The notes beneath the pieces were generated by a model. The model was not told the DNA's origin. It saw only the letters and a program-made list of their open reading frames with translations, and made no database searches. A program made the translations under genes and the position numbers. Below are positions 11,308 through 22,422 of a DNA stretch of 64,000 nucleotides, piece by piece. Source of the stretch: Antedon mediterranea (Eukaryota; Echinodermata; Crinoidea; Comatulida; Antedonidae); assembly GCF_964355755.1 (NCBI RefSeq), contig NC_092674.1, forward strand, positions 20,300,001 to 20,364,000. Reading direction: 5' to 3'. Position 1 is the stretch's first letter. Each line of letters starts with the position of its first letter.

Positions 11308-11945
11308 ATACTATAGAAAAGTAGAATTGTTGCTTTAGCAACGCCTTATTTGATATAGGAAATGGTCAATACTGTAGGTATTATTATAGTTATAATTATG
11401 GAACTACTAGAAATGTCTAAAGTATAAATATAAATATAATTAAGATCTGAATACGGCAGAATTATTTGTTTTTTAACCTAATTAAGTGATTACACCAGAT
11501 CATTTGAAGCTTAGATTTCAAAATGTGGTCCTTTTTAATAAGGTCGAAATGGCGTTACAGTCACGTCATTATAGAAAATTAGTAGTGAAAATCATCTAAT
11601 GAAATCGTTGCTTTAAGATTCATCTAACTTTCAAACGTACATACGTCGTATCAGATTAAAAACATTACACTTTGAATTGTCATACAAAATACTCTGCACT
11701 TGTAGTAGTTTTAAGTAGTTTATACAAACAACAACAATAATAATAATAATAATAATCAAAATGTAATAATACTATAGAAAAGTTGAAATGTTACATAGTT
11801 TGTCAACGCCTTAGTTGATAGGAATGTTATCGTTATACTTATGAAACTATTAGTTGAATTATATTTGAATACGACATAATTACTTGGTTATTTAAAGCTA
11901 ATTAAGCGATTACACCAGATAATTTGAAGCTTGGGTTTGGAAATT
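11308..11945 (+). repeat. Duplicated 3' flank of the first TLR gene
   Basis: The flank after the stop codon (11308-11515) recurs diverged at about 11758-11940. Shared blocks in order are ATACTATAGAAAAGT, CAACGCCTTA then TTGATA, GAATACGRCA, and GATTACACCAGAT then AATTTGAAGCTT. An eroded TIR end lies between them (11531-11618). The arrangement is that of a former tandem TLR copy now reduced to its 3' end. Confidence 0.75.
11531..11618 (+). pseudogene. Eroded 3' end of a TLR TIR exon (third copy)
   Basis: The sequence aligns base by base with the last 70-75 coding bases of the intact TLR at 11307 and about 15 bases beyond: AATAAGGTCGAAATGGCGTT matches AATAAGGTTGAAACAGCGTT, then TTAGTAGTGAAAATCATCTAA matches the C-terminus and stop, followed by ATCGTTGCTTTA. 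It shows that the array once had at least three copies. The rest of that copy is not recognisable. Confidence 0.7.
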
Positions 11946-12289
11946 ACTTATTCTTGAAAGAATATTATTTCACTTAAGCGACCAAGAGTACATTTTTGAT
12001 GAATATATTTTTAACATTTTCCAAAAATAATTCAATATAATTCTGTACATAAAATTACATTTCAAAATAAAATTGAACTCAATGGTTTAAGAAAAGAGTG
12101 CCAAAATTACTGAATCATTTTAATGTTAGTATCGAAAAACACATTCTGACAAACTGCAACGGATGAACCGATTTGTAGAAACAAATATCGACGCAGCATA
12201 CCAGACAAGATCTACAAGCCCCTGATCTAGTACTCTACAGCATACAATTTGTATTCTACGCTTGTGTGTTAAAAGGCGTAGCGGAAATT
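11946..12289. other. AT-rich interval, no gene seen
   Basis: A 61-codon minus-strand frame at 12126-12311 overlaps it, but its peptide has no domain and the frame adjoins the duplicated TLR-upstream module. I read it as non-coding. Confidence 0.5.
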
Positions 12290-12530
12290 GGATTCCGAAA
12301 AGCAAATTCAAAGATCGAAAGTGTAATATTGAGATTTAGGTAATACCGATGTTACCAACAAGGAAGTACTCGGCAAAATTATAACTACCAGGGGTTCCAC
12401 AGGGTTACAGTACACAACGCCGCACAATTCATATACTGTACAATCAAACGTAGGTATATTCTTTTTTGTCTTATTTATTTAAGAATATTATGGTAAGATA
12501 CTAAAATTCATAGTTAATACATTCTAGGAT
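12290..12530 (+). repeat. Dispersed copy of the TLR upstream module
   Basis: It shares with 7940-8230, in order, AACAAGGAAGTACKCRRCAAAATTAT-like sequence, CAATCAAACGTAGGTAT, a TTTGTCTTATTTATT-like tract, and GATACTAAAATTCATA. This module precedes the first TLR gene by about 1.1 kb. Here it precedes the second by about 4.3 kb, the gap being filled by inverted-repeat elements. I infer one ancestral duplicated unit (module plus TLR) later split by insertions. Confidence 0.6.
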
Positions 12531-13082
12531 GGTTACATAGGACTTGTTAAGGCCTGGAGGTAGGCTTGAAAAAATTCCGTATTTACAATATATGACTCAT
12601 GGAGACACTGTTGGATGAAAAGCAATATGGTAAACAGTCATAAAAATAGCACGCTTACCATAACTCTAGTAGCTAGATCAACTTTCGTATGCACTTTGAG
12701 GTCCAGAGAATTTGACTTCAGAAATTGGTTTAGGATGGTCAAACAATCATTTTTGGCTTGGTTACACATTTTGAAAATGTGGCGAAAGGTCAAAAGGTCA
12801 GGTGAAAGGTTAAAATATCAAACACCAATAGGTCTCTAAATCTCGACAACCATTGGTAACAGCAAGGTGATTTTGGTCTCAGCAACCACTGGGACATTTT
12901 AGTGAAAAATGATAAAAAGTGCCATTTCTGACCTTTGAACCATTTGGTATCAAATTGTTGGAAATATACATATTTACATTCATTCTAACAGAACAAAAAA
13001 CATACCTCTACACATCTTATTCTTATAAAAATGTTATGCAATAACTGATGCTTTAAATGTTTTCATCTATATATAAATTTAC

Positions 13083-13672
13083 GTAAGGACAAAATTCAGT
13101 AAATCGCGCCTTACTTTTAGAATTTTTACTCGATGGTATATAAAGTTGGTTTGTACTTTTGGTACTGATTTTAAACACCTGATGTAACCCTGTTTACTAA
13201 TTAAATTAAGCCAAACTGGCAGACTGAGAGATTGGAATGTTCCATTCATCGCAAATCAAAACATTTGTAAAAACGTAAATTAAATCTATCAAAATAGTAT
13301 TTTTTTAAAGAAAATCGGCCTGTCTTCAACATTATGATGCTGTACTCGAGCAGTTCAACCGGTTTTCAGCTATTAAAAACAATTATCGTAGGAGGAGATA
13401 GGAAAATGCGAAGCGTCCTCGTATTATTGTGTGCGGGTATTTTTCAAGTTGGACATCCATTAGACAGTGTATACCACGATCGGAAAACACCCCTATTTGG
13501 GGCAAAACCTAAATTCGTTTTAATCATCAATAACTAATTATCTAACTCAGTTTAATTAGTAAACAGGGTTACATCAGGTGGTTAAAATCAGTACCGAAAG
13601 TACGAACCAACTTTATATACCATCGAGTAAAAATTCTAGAAGTAAGGCGCGATTTACCGAATTTTGCCTTAT
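13083..13672. mobile_element. Foldback/MITE element with about 120-bp terminal inverted repeats
   Basis: The left TIR (13085-13207) starts AAGGACAAAATTCAGTAAAT. The right TIR (13545-13670) is its reverse complement at roughly 90% identity, including CGATGGTATATAAAGTTGGT and ACCTGATGTAACCCTGTTTA. A TA on each side may be the target duplication (Tc1/mariner-like), but this is not certain. About 340 bp lie inside. The 67-codon open frame there (13334-13537) shows no transposase motif. Confidence 0.8.
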
Positions 13673-14002
13673 AGGCCTATAAAACATATATATAAAGAAT
13701 ATATTTAAAAATTGTTCCTCTTTGTACCTATCCGCTTTCCCATCCCTCAAACCTAATGTTACATACAAAACACAAATTGGGTTTCTTTAAATGAATCCAA
13801 ATCAAAAATTTGGACTCATTTTGTGATAAGTTTCTCCTTCGGAAGTAATTCCCAGGGTGCTAATTTTAGTTGACTACATAAATCATCGTGTCTATTTATT
13901 CGTTTCTGTAAACGACAATGCATTATATAATAGTACATTTGAAATCGCCAGTTTTGTTACGCTGAAATTACTGTGTATTCGAGAACCATCTGTGGACACG
14001 AC

Positions 14003-14039
14003 CTAGATGGTACGCGAGCCAAGCGAGCGTACCATCTAG
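14003..14039. repeat. Perfect 13-bp-arm palindrome abutting a foldback element
   Basis: CTAGATGGTACGC, an 11-bp loop (GAGCCAAGCGA), then GCGTACCATCTAG. It directly precedes the left end of the element at 14040, so it may be that element's terminal hairpin or a separate insertion mark. Confidence 0.7.
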
Positions 14040-15590
14040 TTATAGGAATTAAAACAAATCCTTTACTGTTCGTATTTGTACTTTTGGCTTATAATATTGC
14101 TAGAAAATATTGTTGACCTTGGACCCTATTTTTATTGATAGAAACGTCGAACTCAACAGTTCTTTTCAGAATGCTAGAAGTAACTTACCGTATTTATCCG
14201 AATAAACGCACCGGACATTTATTGTTCAGATGGGTGTTTAAGGGAGGGGTATTTATTCGGTGGAGGCATTAATTTTTTTTGTGTAATATGGTAACATGTA
14301 TAATCAATTAACATCGTAATAAGAATAACTGGATTACACCTCCTTCATCCGGGTGCAAGTACAATCATGATATTGAAAAGGTATCGGAGACAACTATATA
14401 TACCAATTCATTTTCATCATTCTGTATGACACAGTTGTATAATATTTTGAATGTCACCGACAAATTATACATATACTCGTCTGTTCCCAGTGTACATAAT
14501 AAAACAATATATATTTCTGGAGATTTATTATCAATACCACTAGAAACTTAGATTTGTTAGTAAGTACTAAGTGCATTGACAATAAAAGCATCAGAAGTGT
14601 ATTTTAAAATGTCATAGATCATGATAAAATCATACTACAACACTACAGTACACAATGGTGTTTTCAGGAAAGCTGGACATATTGTACAATAGTAATGAAA
14701 CCATATGTATTGGCATATATATTCAAAAGACAGTATTGATTGTTGACAAATTGTAGTCAGAAACAAACAGATGATAGAATAAAGATTCATAACAATTGTG
14801 TAATCGTGTCTTATATAGTGTCTTAGGATAATGATGTGTCATTGTTTTATATCATTATACTGGCACCTGGAGAGGATTCGTTAAATGGAGCTTGTGACAG
14901 TGTCACTTTTATTTTAAAAGACAAAAGCATAAAAAGGAAAATGCATCATGTAAAGTACCTTTTATCAGTGAGAAACGAATTATATATCATTATTAAGATT
15001 AGAGTATTTTTGCAAATAAACACCCGCTTTGAATAGAAGCCTCCTACGCTTCCCCTCCCTTCGATTTAAACTCCCCGCCACATGCATATACACAACAAGA
15101 CCATATGGCTGCAGTCGCGTGCTCAAATTTGAGTTAGTGTTTACAGACCAACCAACCGACATAGTGAGCTGTAGAGTTGCGTTGCATGCGACTAATAATT
15201 GTATCACAACACATTTCAATGAATATCATAATCTACAATTTACCAAGCATTTTATATCACTTTTTGATATTAATTGTGTTGTATTTTTTTTATATCTGCT
15301 GTAGGTAGTATTTATTTGATTATACATGTTACCATATTACACCAACAAAACAAAAATATATGTTCCTTAAAAACCTTCTGAACAACAAATACCTGGGGCG
15401 TTTATTAGGATGAATTCGGTAAGTTACTTCTAGCATTCGGAAAAGAATTCTGTTGGGTTCAACGTTTCTATCAAAAATCGTCGTCGTAAATTTTTATCGT
15501 CCTCGGGGGTCAACAATACTTTCTAGCATTATTATGAGCAAATGTACAATTACAAACAGTAAATGATTTGTTTTAAATCCATCCTATAAT
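14040..15590. mobile_element. Foldback element with about 270-bp terminal inverted repeats
   Basis: Arms 14040-14307 and 15316-15590 are inverted copies. Landmarks include TTATAGGAATTAAAACAAATC (outer end), GAATGCTAGAAGTAACTTACCG, AATAAACGC, TTGTTCAGA and GTGTAATATGGTAACATGTA (inner end). The roughly 1-kb centre has no transposase and contains a copy of the GACC-rich hairpin family at 15098-15195. The left arm contains its own sub-repeat, with CCGAATAAACGC and TATTTATTCGG facing each other. Confidence 0.8.
15098..15195 (+). repeat. AGTCGCG-ended, GACC-rich dispersed repeat (copy 1)
   Basis: It starts GGCTGCAGTCGCGTGCTCAA, has a GTTTACAGACCAACCAACCG core, and ends CATAGTGAGCTGTAGAGTTG with a closing GCATGCGACTAA. 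The same terminal words recur at 21484-22237, 29178-29237 and 40027-40114. The ends can pair as a hairpin (AGTCGCG with CGCGACT). Confidence 0.75.
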
Positions 15591-15885
15591 GAAACAATTT
15601 AAAGCATGTTATTGCATAACATTACTGTCCAGGGATAAGTTGTGTAGAGTTATGTTTTTTGTTTAAAACAATAACATTAGTAATTAATAGTATTTCTGGT
15701 CATCTTTTATCCAAATGCGCTATTAGAATGAATGTAAATATGTATATTTCGAACAATTTGATACCAAATTTCAGTTTCTACGACCACTACGACCAGTACT
15801 TGCAGAGATATGAAGATGCCCTGATATGTGGGTCAAAGGTCAGAAAGGGCATTTCTGATCATTTTTGACTAAAATGCCCCATTAG

Positions 15886-16861
15886 ACACAAGCCCATTTA
15901 AAAATGGTCAATTTTGAACGTTAATGTGCTGTGTGTGTGTATGTGTGTCACCTGTAGACATGCAACTGAATACCCTCTAGAGACAACGTGACTTCATGGT
16001 GGTACAAATGAGAAATTCTTTCACAATCTGTTGATTCGCGTCAATCAATCAAGGGGCGAGAATCCAAAATCGTTCAACCGTGAGCCCTCATAGACTCTCT
16101 TTTTCCCAACGTTTTTTGGGTCCAGCAGCTGGGATCTATAAATTATAGTCGAGTTTACAAAGTCGCAAAACTGTCGGCCTTAGATACAATAACTGCTGCT
16201 TGCTTTAGCTTATGAATGAGTAGTCCTCATGGGACGTAGCTGGGTAGAGCAGCAGCGTGAAAAAATATACAGCCACAATGCATCCATGATTATTTTAAGC
16301 ATGTATGTAGGCCTACATTGAAATTACTTGCATAGGCCTACAGTGTATCACACCAGGGTCAACAAGGAAGCAAAATTATATATTAACCACTTTCTGCAAA
16401 TAGGCCTAGTAATTAATAATGTAAAATAAATACGCCTACCGCATTTACCTACAGCTTGATAGAATTAACATGTAAACACATGTAACAACAGAAGAAAAGT
16501 ATCACACCTCCGTTATGGCATGGTGTTGTTAGGTGTAATAGAGGTGATTATATTAATATTTTATGAATTTTAACCACTATGGAAGGTTTAAGCCTATTGT
16601 AAACATGAAATTAAAAGAAATATTAAGGAAAAAATAGAATTTTTAATATTGATATAGAAAATATTAAAAAAAATAAATAAAAAAGTAAATAGTAATTTGC
16701 ATTATAATTTATAAATATTTTCATCGTAAATGAAGGTGAAAATAAGTAAATAAAAATACAGTGCATTTATTGTTATAATAATTTTTTTTTTAGAATAGAA
16801 GAAAAGACAACATTTTTGGTATACCTACAGAATGATACATATTGTTCACGTTTCTTTAAAG
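15886..16861. other. Upstream region of the second TLR gene
   Basis: It holds a GT-rich microsatellite near 15931-15950 and three TAGGCCTA words (16307-16405). A CAACAAGGAAGCAAAATTAT word near 16360 resembles the TLR upstream module. A poly-T then AG tract ends at about 16792 (TTTTTTTTTTTAG/AATAG) and could be the acceptor of a 5' UTR exon. No other gene is seen. Confidence 0.4.
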
Positions 16862-18800
16862 ATGTCCACTTATTTGAGGCTTTTCTTGTTGGTTTTCTAT
16901 TTGTTTGTAATTGTTACTGGCTACCAAAATTCAACTTTATGTTATAAATTTAATCCATTTTATATTAATGGAACACAGAATGCAAGTGAGCTACGATGTC
17001 CTGATCGATGTTATTGTAAATATTGTCAAGAATGGAAAGGAAACGAACTGTATTATGGACACAAAGTTTACTGTTCAAATCAAGAATTAAAAACTATCCC
17101 GTTAATGAATGAAGTACCGACTGATGCTATATATTATAGTCTTAAAGATAACCAAATTGTATCTTTAAACAACAATTCCTTCAGTACAAGTCCTAATCTA
17201 GAATTTCTTCGTTTGGATGACAATCATTTTAAATACACGCATATTGAAAAGAAAGCTTTTCATGGTTTGAAGAAACTGAAATATTTCTCATTGAGTGAAA
17301 ACAGATATTTAAATAAACTTTTAGCCTCGTGGTTTGTAGACCTTATTTCCTTAGAAACACTTCAAGCAAATAACTGTGGGTTATCGCTAATCGAAAGCAA
17401 CAGTTTTAGGAATTCGAAGCAACTGAAGGAAATACACATTTCAGGTAATAACATTGTATCGCTTCCGACCAATATTTTTCAAAATCTTTCCTCGCTCAAT
17501 TACATATATATGGATAATAATAAACTGCCTTACATTCCAAATGAAGCATTTAAAGGTTCTGACCACATTTTGATAATTGCTGTAAATGACAATCTTTTAT
17601 CTACTATATCAGAACATGTAGGTATACAAAGTCTAAATAATTTACAGATACTTAATGTAGCATACAACAAGTTCTTGTGTGATTGTGAGCTTGTTTGGTT
17701 TAGAAACTGGATTCAAGCGACAAATGTCACGATTGAAAAGCTGAATAACACAGAATGCAACGATGACAAGAATCGCTACAAAGAATTAGTAGATTTTGAC
17801 CCAACAAGTATTGAGTGCCGGAAACTTATCAAAATGTTGAAGATTGTTATACCTTCCGCATCTATCGGTGTTATAATTGTTATCCTTATGATTCTTCTGT
17901 ATAACTTTAGATATGATATAAGGTAAAGTATTATTTTTGTTCATCAATTACTAACTAGAGCCTACAATTATCTATTAGTGCGTTTGTATTACCGTATTTG
18001 TTTTGTGTGTCGTATTCATAAAAATATTAAGAAGGTAACTTTTTTTTATGACGACTAATAGACTCGTGGCCATACCTATTTTTAGACTCGTGGCCATACC
18101 TATTTTGACTTTAATTTTAAAATTCTTTTTAACGTTAACGAAAATATAGTTGAAATTAAATTAATACAACAAATTGTAACCATCTAAAACCATGTTTCAA
18201 AAGCAAATTATTGGAAACTCACTTTCCGTTTACTAATTATTTTAATTTCAATTCAGGTTCTGGATCCAACGAAGACGTCTTCGTAAGCAATATGAAACGC
18301 TAAAAAACCAAGGACCTCCTCCATTAAACGGAGACGACATACGATATGACGCCTTTGTATCTTATAACAGCAAAGACCAGGACTGGGTTCTGAAAGTTTT
18401 GCAGCCATCGTTAGAGGACCGAAATTACAAACTCTGTATCGACTATCGAGATTTCATGCCAGGAGAAGCAGTTGTTAACAACATAGCAAATGCTGTAAAA
18501 TATAGCAGAAAAGTACTACTTTTGGTTTCGAAACATTTTGCAAAAAGTGAGTGGTGTTACTTTGAGTTAGAGATGGCACGTATGCGCATGTTTGACAACC
18601 ACGAAGACATCTTAGTTGTGGTGTTACTGGAGAAGGTGCCATCTAAACACATGCCGATACTTTTGCACAAGATCCTGACCAAGAAAACGTATATAGAGTG
18701 GGACGATCACCCAGAAGGACAGGCGTTGTTTTGGAATAAGGTTGAAACAGCGTTACTATCACCTAATTGTCATAGAGAAAGAGTAGTGAATCGTAAGTAA
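16862..18800 (+). CDS. Toll-like receptor, copy 2 (two exons, 534 aa)
   Basis: The exons are 16862-17922 and 18257-18800. The donor is ATAAG/GTAAAG, the acceptor AATTTCAATTCAG/GTTCTGG, and the intron is 334 bp in the same phase 2 position as copy 1. An in-frame Met lies 10 codons upstream (16832), but 16862 matches the paralogue and puts the signal peptide at the N-terminus. Layout matches copy 1: LRRNT, about seven LRRs, LRRCT with CDCELVWFRNWI, TM, and TIR with YDAFVSYNSKD, RDFMPG and FW. By hand alignment the ectodomain exon is about 79% identical to copy 1 in protein and the TIR exon about 91%, so the ectodomain has diverged faster. Two codons are missing near residue 27. It has the same predicted role as copy 1, possibly with different ligand preference. 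Confidence 0.95.
18059..18106 (+). repeat. 24-bp tandem duplication in the TLR copy 2 intron
   Basis: AGACTCGTGGCCATACCTAT followed by four T-rich bases occurs twice in a row. A related GACTCGTGGCCA/GACTCGGGGCCA word in the copy 1 intron (about 10552) shows the introns are homologous. Confidence 0.8.
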
Positions 18801-19012
18801 GATCAACGAAATTAGTATAGTATAGTAATATAATCCTGATTATTAATTATTAATAATTATATTATTAATTATTATTTTATTTTAATTTACTATTTAGTCA
18901 GTATTACTTACGGTAAAAGCATAATTTCGAAACAAAGCATTCTGAGGTGTGAATAAAAATATTCAATTTAGCAAATAATTGGTATGTGGCTATTGACTAC
19001 ATAACTACTATT

Positions 19013-19570
19013 AACCTTTTGTTTTGTTAGTGTACTGTAGATTTAGGCCTAAGCCTATCTATATATAGGTAGAATTATTTTTTTCTAAAATGTCATACCA
19101 AACATTTAAAGTTTGAGAATTGAAAATTACATAATGTTACTGTCGCTTGGCAAATCCTTAATTAAGTAATACGTTTGTTATTAGGTGCAGAAAAGTGTAA
19201 TCTCACTCTTTCTTCTTTTGTTAAAACGAATGATTAAAAAGTAAAACAATAATGTCCTAATTATATTTCCTAATGTATTTTTTTTGGTATGTAGGCCTAA
19301 AGCCTATAAACCTTTGTTTTTGTATTGTAGTAGTGTAGATATTGAGATTTATGTCGACCTATGTATAGGTAGAATTAGTTTTTTCTAAAATTTAAAACAT
19401 TTAAAGTTTGAGGATTGAAAATTACATATGTTGCTGTCGCTTGGTAAATCCTTAATTAAGTAATAGGTTTATTATTTTAAAAAGGTACAGAAAAATATAA
19501 TCTCACTCTCTCCTGATAAAACGAATGAAAAAAGTAAAACAATGGTGTCATAAATATATTTCCTTAAATT
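19013..19570 (+). repeat. Diverged tandem duplication downstream of TLR copy 2
   Basis: Copies 19013-19278 and 19309-19570 share AACCTTTTGTTTT, ATAGGTAGAATTA then TTTTTTCTAAAAT, AACATTTAAAGTTTGA, GCTGTCGCTTGG then AAATCCTTAATTAAGTAAT, and TAATCTCACTCTYTC. The period is about 295 bp. No coding sequence was found in it. Confidence 0.8.
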
Positions 19571-19572
19571 TA

Positions 19573-19779
19573 GCCTGAATCGCAAATTGCACTCCAAATT
19601 GCTGATTGTGTGGCTGCATTTTGTAAGTCATTATTCAGGTTGTTGGCTCTAATATACAGGTTGTCATTTGAATCCTGGATATTACAGGAGTATTCAAGAT
19701 TGCGTGATGCTCTGAATCGTGTACTTGAAGTTAAGCGGAGGTCCAATAGCGTGCTTTGAAAGTGCCCATTGTCACTTCT
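19573..19779 (-). CDS. Possible terminal coding exon, 69 codons, unrecognised
   Basis: On the minus strand a TAG/AGAAGTGAC junction (GTGTGTAG, acceptor-like) is followed by 69 open codons and a TAA at 19570-19572. The peptide is rich in Ser, Asn, Asp and Arg, has ordinary codon variety, and ends NAATQSAIWSAICDSG. It stands out from the surrounding AT-driven frames. The family is not recognised and no upstream exon was found. The opposite strand is also open over part of the region, so this may be chance or a TE relic. Confidence 0.25.
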
Positions 19780-19784
19780 CTACA

Positions 19785-21480
19785 CACTAAATCAACGAGT
19801 ATTAAAATCGTAAATACAAGATTCCATAAATTATGTATGTTTTAAAAATAAAATCCTGTTTATAAGTTTTGAAATAGATAGAGGGCGGATGTCTCATACG
19901 TCGTATACGCAACAGCAAGTTATACAAGCTCTAAGGGCTATTGAAGAAGGACTGAAATAGGTATACAGTGCCTATAAACAATACAAGTTGTTGATTAATT
20001 GATTTTGTCCAAACAATACAAATTCGGTCCGAAGTGGAACACAAATTCAATTTGTATTTATCCTGGAATTTCAATGTTTTAAAGTTTAAAAGCAATACCT
20101 CTGTGATTCATTTCGTTAATTGTTCTCATTTCATTAGAGTAATTACTTTCTATCCGTAATTAAATGGCAACGTTTTGCCAAAAGCTTTTGTAGGCCTATT
20201 ATGCCATTTTTAATCTCAAATTCTTTTCCCGGGATAATTGAATATTGAATCAAAAAAATCTCTCGTACTTTTGACAAGGTAACCAATAAAGGGGTTGGTT
20301 CTTCTAACTTACCAAACGTTCTTGTAAAGTTTTGTTGTACTGTTCTGTATGTGTACTTGGAACAACTAAACTGAAAGTGAGAAATTAAAATTGTATACTA
20401 ATGTGTAATTACGAAACAATAACATCAGATTAACTCACTCAAAAACAGAAACGATAAACTGTAACGTTCTACCTAATGACCTCCCAACTTACAACACGAT
20501 CTACTACTAGCTGTTTATTTGTGACCCGTGCAGTGCTGCTACCAATGGGGGCTTACTATCAATGGGGCCGAGTTTGTTTATCAGATCCAGCGATACGGTA
20601 TGTGTTTTGATCGTCTTTATGTGTGTTGTTATTCAAAGTATTAATTAATTTTCAACAAATTTGTTAAAACAAACTAAAGTTATCACAAAGGCAAATTTAA
20701 TAATTCCTGGTTGACTACTTTAAACTTTATAATTAATAATAAAAATGATTTCAGGTTTGTTGAAAATGAAAATTTCATATTTAAACCTGAAATAATATTT
20801 TAGTCTTTATAAACGTACCTTTATAATTAATAAACCAAAACTTCAGTGCTGACCTCCTCTAGTAAGTTCTGTATCAGCATTTTCTAATATTGTTTTCCCA
20901 CTAGCAACTACTTGATATGTCATTTAACATAACGAACAAACGTAAAATTAATCTAGTTTTTAAATTCAAACTTTCCGTCTATTAGATCTTTACTAACTAA
21001 ATAAATCATTATCTCTATGGTATATTTCAATTTTTTGTTTCAATTTACAATTTTCCTCATTTGCCTTAATGGATACAATATATGTGAGGACACGTATTTC
21101 TAGTTGCATCTGGATTTATTGAAAAATATTAATTCTATATGTAATTTGAAAAACCTTAAGTTTTTATTGACTTAAGTAAAATGGGTAATGTGCAAGACAT
21201 CCAAACTCACTAGGATTTCTCTATATTAGACAGTTTCTTCTCTATTTTGGACACGATGCGCCATCTATCGTAATTGTCGTAATTCTGGACAAAAAAATCC
21301 CATTTTCAACAAAAAAATCTCTTTCATCCACTCCACAGCCGATAAAAAAAACAAAACAAAATGAACATGATTTAATTCGGTGTGCGCGAAATATTGAAAC
21401 TTTAGCAGGGTTAATTAGATAAAAAAATAATTTACTAAAGCCTATGTTTCAAGATTAAGAAATAAGACATTGTATTTAAC
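19785..21480. other. Intergenic, no supported gene
   Basis: This is AT-rich with isolated hints only: a 23-codon frame at 19889-19960 and a 17-codon frame with a donor-like end at 20545-20597. Neither is supported as a gene. Confidence 0.5.
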
Positions 21481-21483
21481 AAG

Positions 21484-22237
21484 GCCATATAGATGGCTGA
21501 AGTCGCGTGCTTAGTGTTTACCGACCGACCGACCAACCTACCAACTGACCGAAATTACTGAACATGTTTAAAAATGTTGAAATGTTTAAAAACAGTTATA
21601 TTTTTTTAATTTACACGTGCGTAGCCTGTCACTTTTGACGTGCTCGTATAACGTAATTTCGAGTTGAAAAGTAAGTCAAGAAAACAGAAATCGGGCAAAA
21701 AGAGTGCGCAACAACATTTAACGCGCAGTGCGCGCGCAAAAATCTGCGCACTCATGGCAATTTTGTAAACGCTTAAAACGCCTGAAACGTACTCTTATTT
21801 CGTCGAAAATAAATTTTGAAAATTTTAAGCGCGCGTACGCATGCGTTACATGCGCTACGCACGTAATTGTATTGCCATATGATGATTTATGCCCTGAAAT
21901 TTATGAGTACCAAATTTTATTTAATTGTGATTCATGGTTGTGAAGATATGATTACAAACGTGATTTAGTTAAATCGTGCGTAGACCGCGTAATTTTTTAT
22001 TGTGTACCGTGAAAACATCAACATCGATTCCTGGCCATAAGGAATATACTGTGAAAAATTGACTTAGCTAGATTAAACTGATATCAAGATAAGGTCAGAA
22101 AGCGATAAAACGCATAGTGATACCGGACCGACAGTCCGACAGTCCGACAGACCGACAGACCGACAGACCGACAGACCGACCGACCGACCGACCGACCGAC
22201 ATAGTGAACTATAGAGTCGCTTCCACGCGACTAAAAA
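21484..22237 (+). mobile_element. Long member of the AGTCGCG/GACC-rich dispersed family
   Basis: The left end reads GGCCATATAGATGGCTGAAG then TCGCGTGCTTAGTGTTTACC and a GACC run. The right end reads a GACA/GACC microsatellite (22124-22200), then CATAGTGAACTATAGAGTCG and CCACGCGACTAAAA. These are the termini of the short copies at 15098 and 40027, here separated by about 550 bp rich in GCGC and alternating CG/CA words (for example GCGCGCGTACGCATGCG). No protein is encoded. I infer a non-autonomous element; the short copies would be internal deletions, or this one an insertion product. Confidence 0.6.
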
Positions 22238-22422
22238 TGAACACTTGATGTATTTTTTTTAGATGACCCTTTTGCTGCGTCGTAATGCGCCCCATATTTT
22301 TTCGGTGAGTTTATGGTAGACGGTTGTAATGGTAGTTGACGGTTGTTGATGGTGGTTGACGGTTGTTGACGGTAATAGAGATCGAAAACAGCACATGTGA
22401 TTGTTGCATGCTTCGCCCGCAC

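Larger units (their letters stand above)
12888..15885. repeat. Outer inverted repeat enclosing two nested elements
   Basis: The left arm 12888-13058 and right arm 15598-15885 are inverted relatives. GGGACATTTTAGTGAAAAAT pairs with the reverse complement of 15850-15885; CTGACCTTTGAAC, TTTGGTATCAAATTGTT and ACATTCATTCTAA recur in the right arm in opposite orientation; ATGTTATGCAATAAC pairs with GTTATTGCATAAC. The right arm carries about 110 extra bases. Enclosed are the elements at 13083-13672 and 14040-15590. No transposase frame was found. Confidence 0.65.

Noticed and set aside
14836-15304. Three overlapping frames on both strands
   Set aside because: They lie within the foldback element and its GACC-rich insert; no protein family and no consistent strand.
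16832-16861. Upstream Met for TLR copy 2
   Set aside because: It would put ten polar codons before the signal peptide and has no counterpart in copy 1.
19889-19960. 23-codon frame (MSHTSYTQQQVIQALRAIEE) resembling the start of a psq-type helix-turn-helix transposase
   Set aside because: It is too short, stops at once, and has no transposase sequence after it. At most a tiny TE relic.
20545-20597. Short open frame ending at a CG/GTATGT donor-like site
   Set aside because: There are seventeen codons only, no recognisable peptide, and no downstream exon found.
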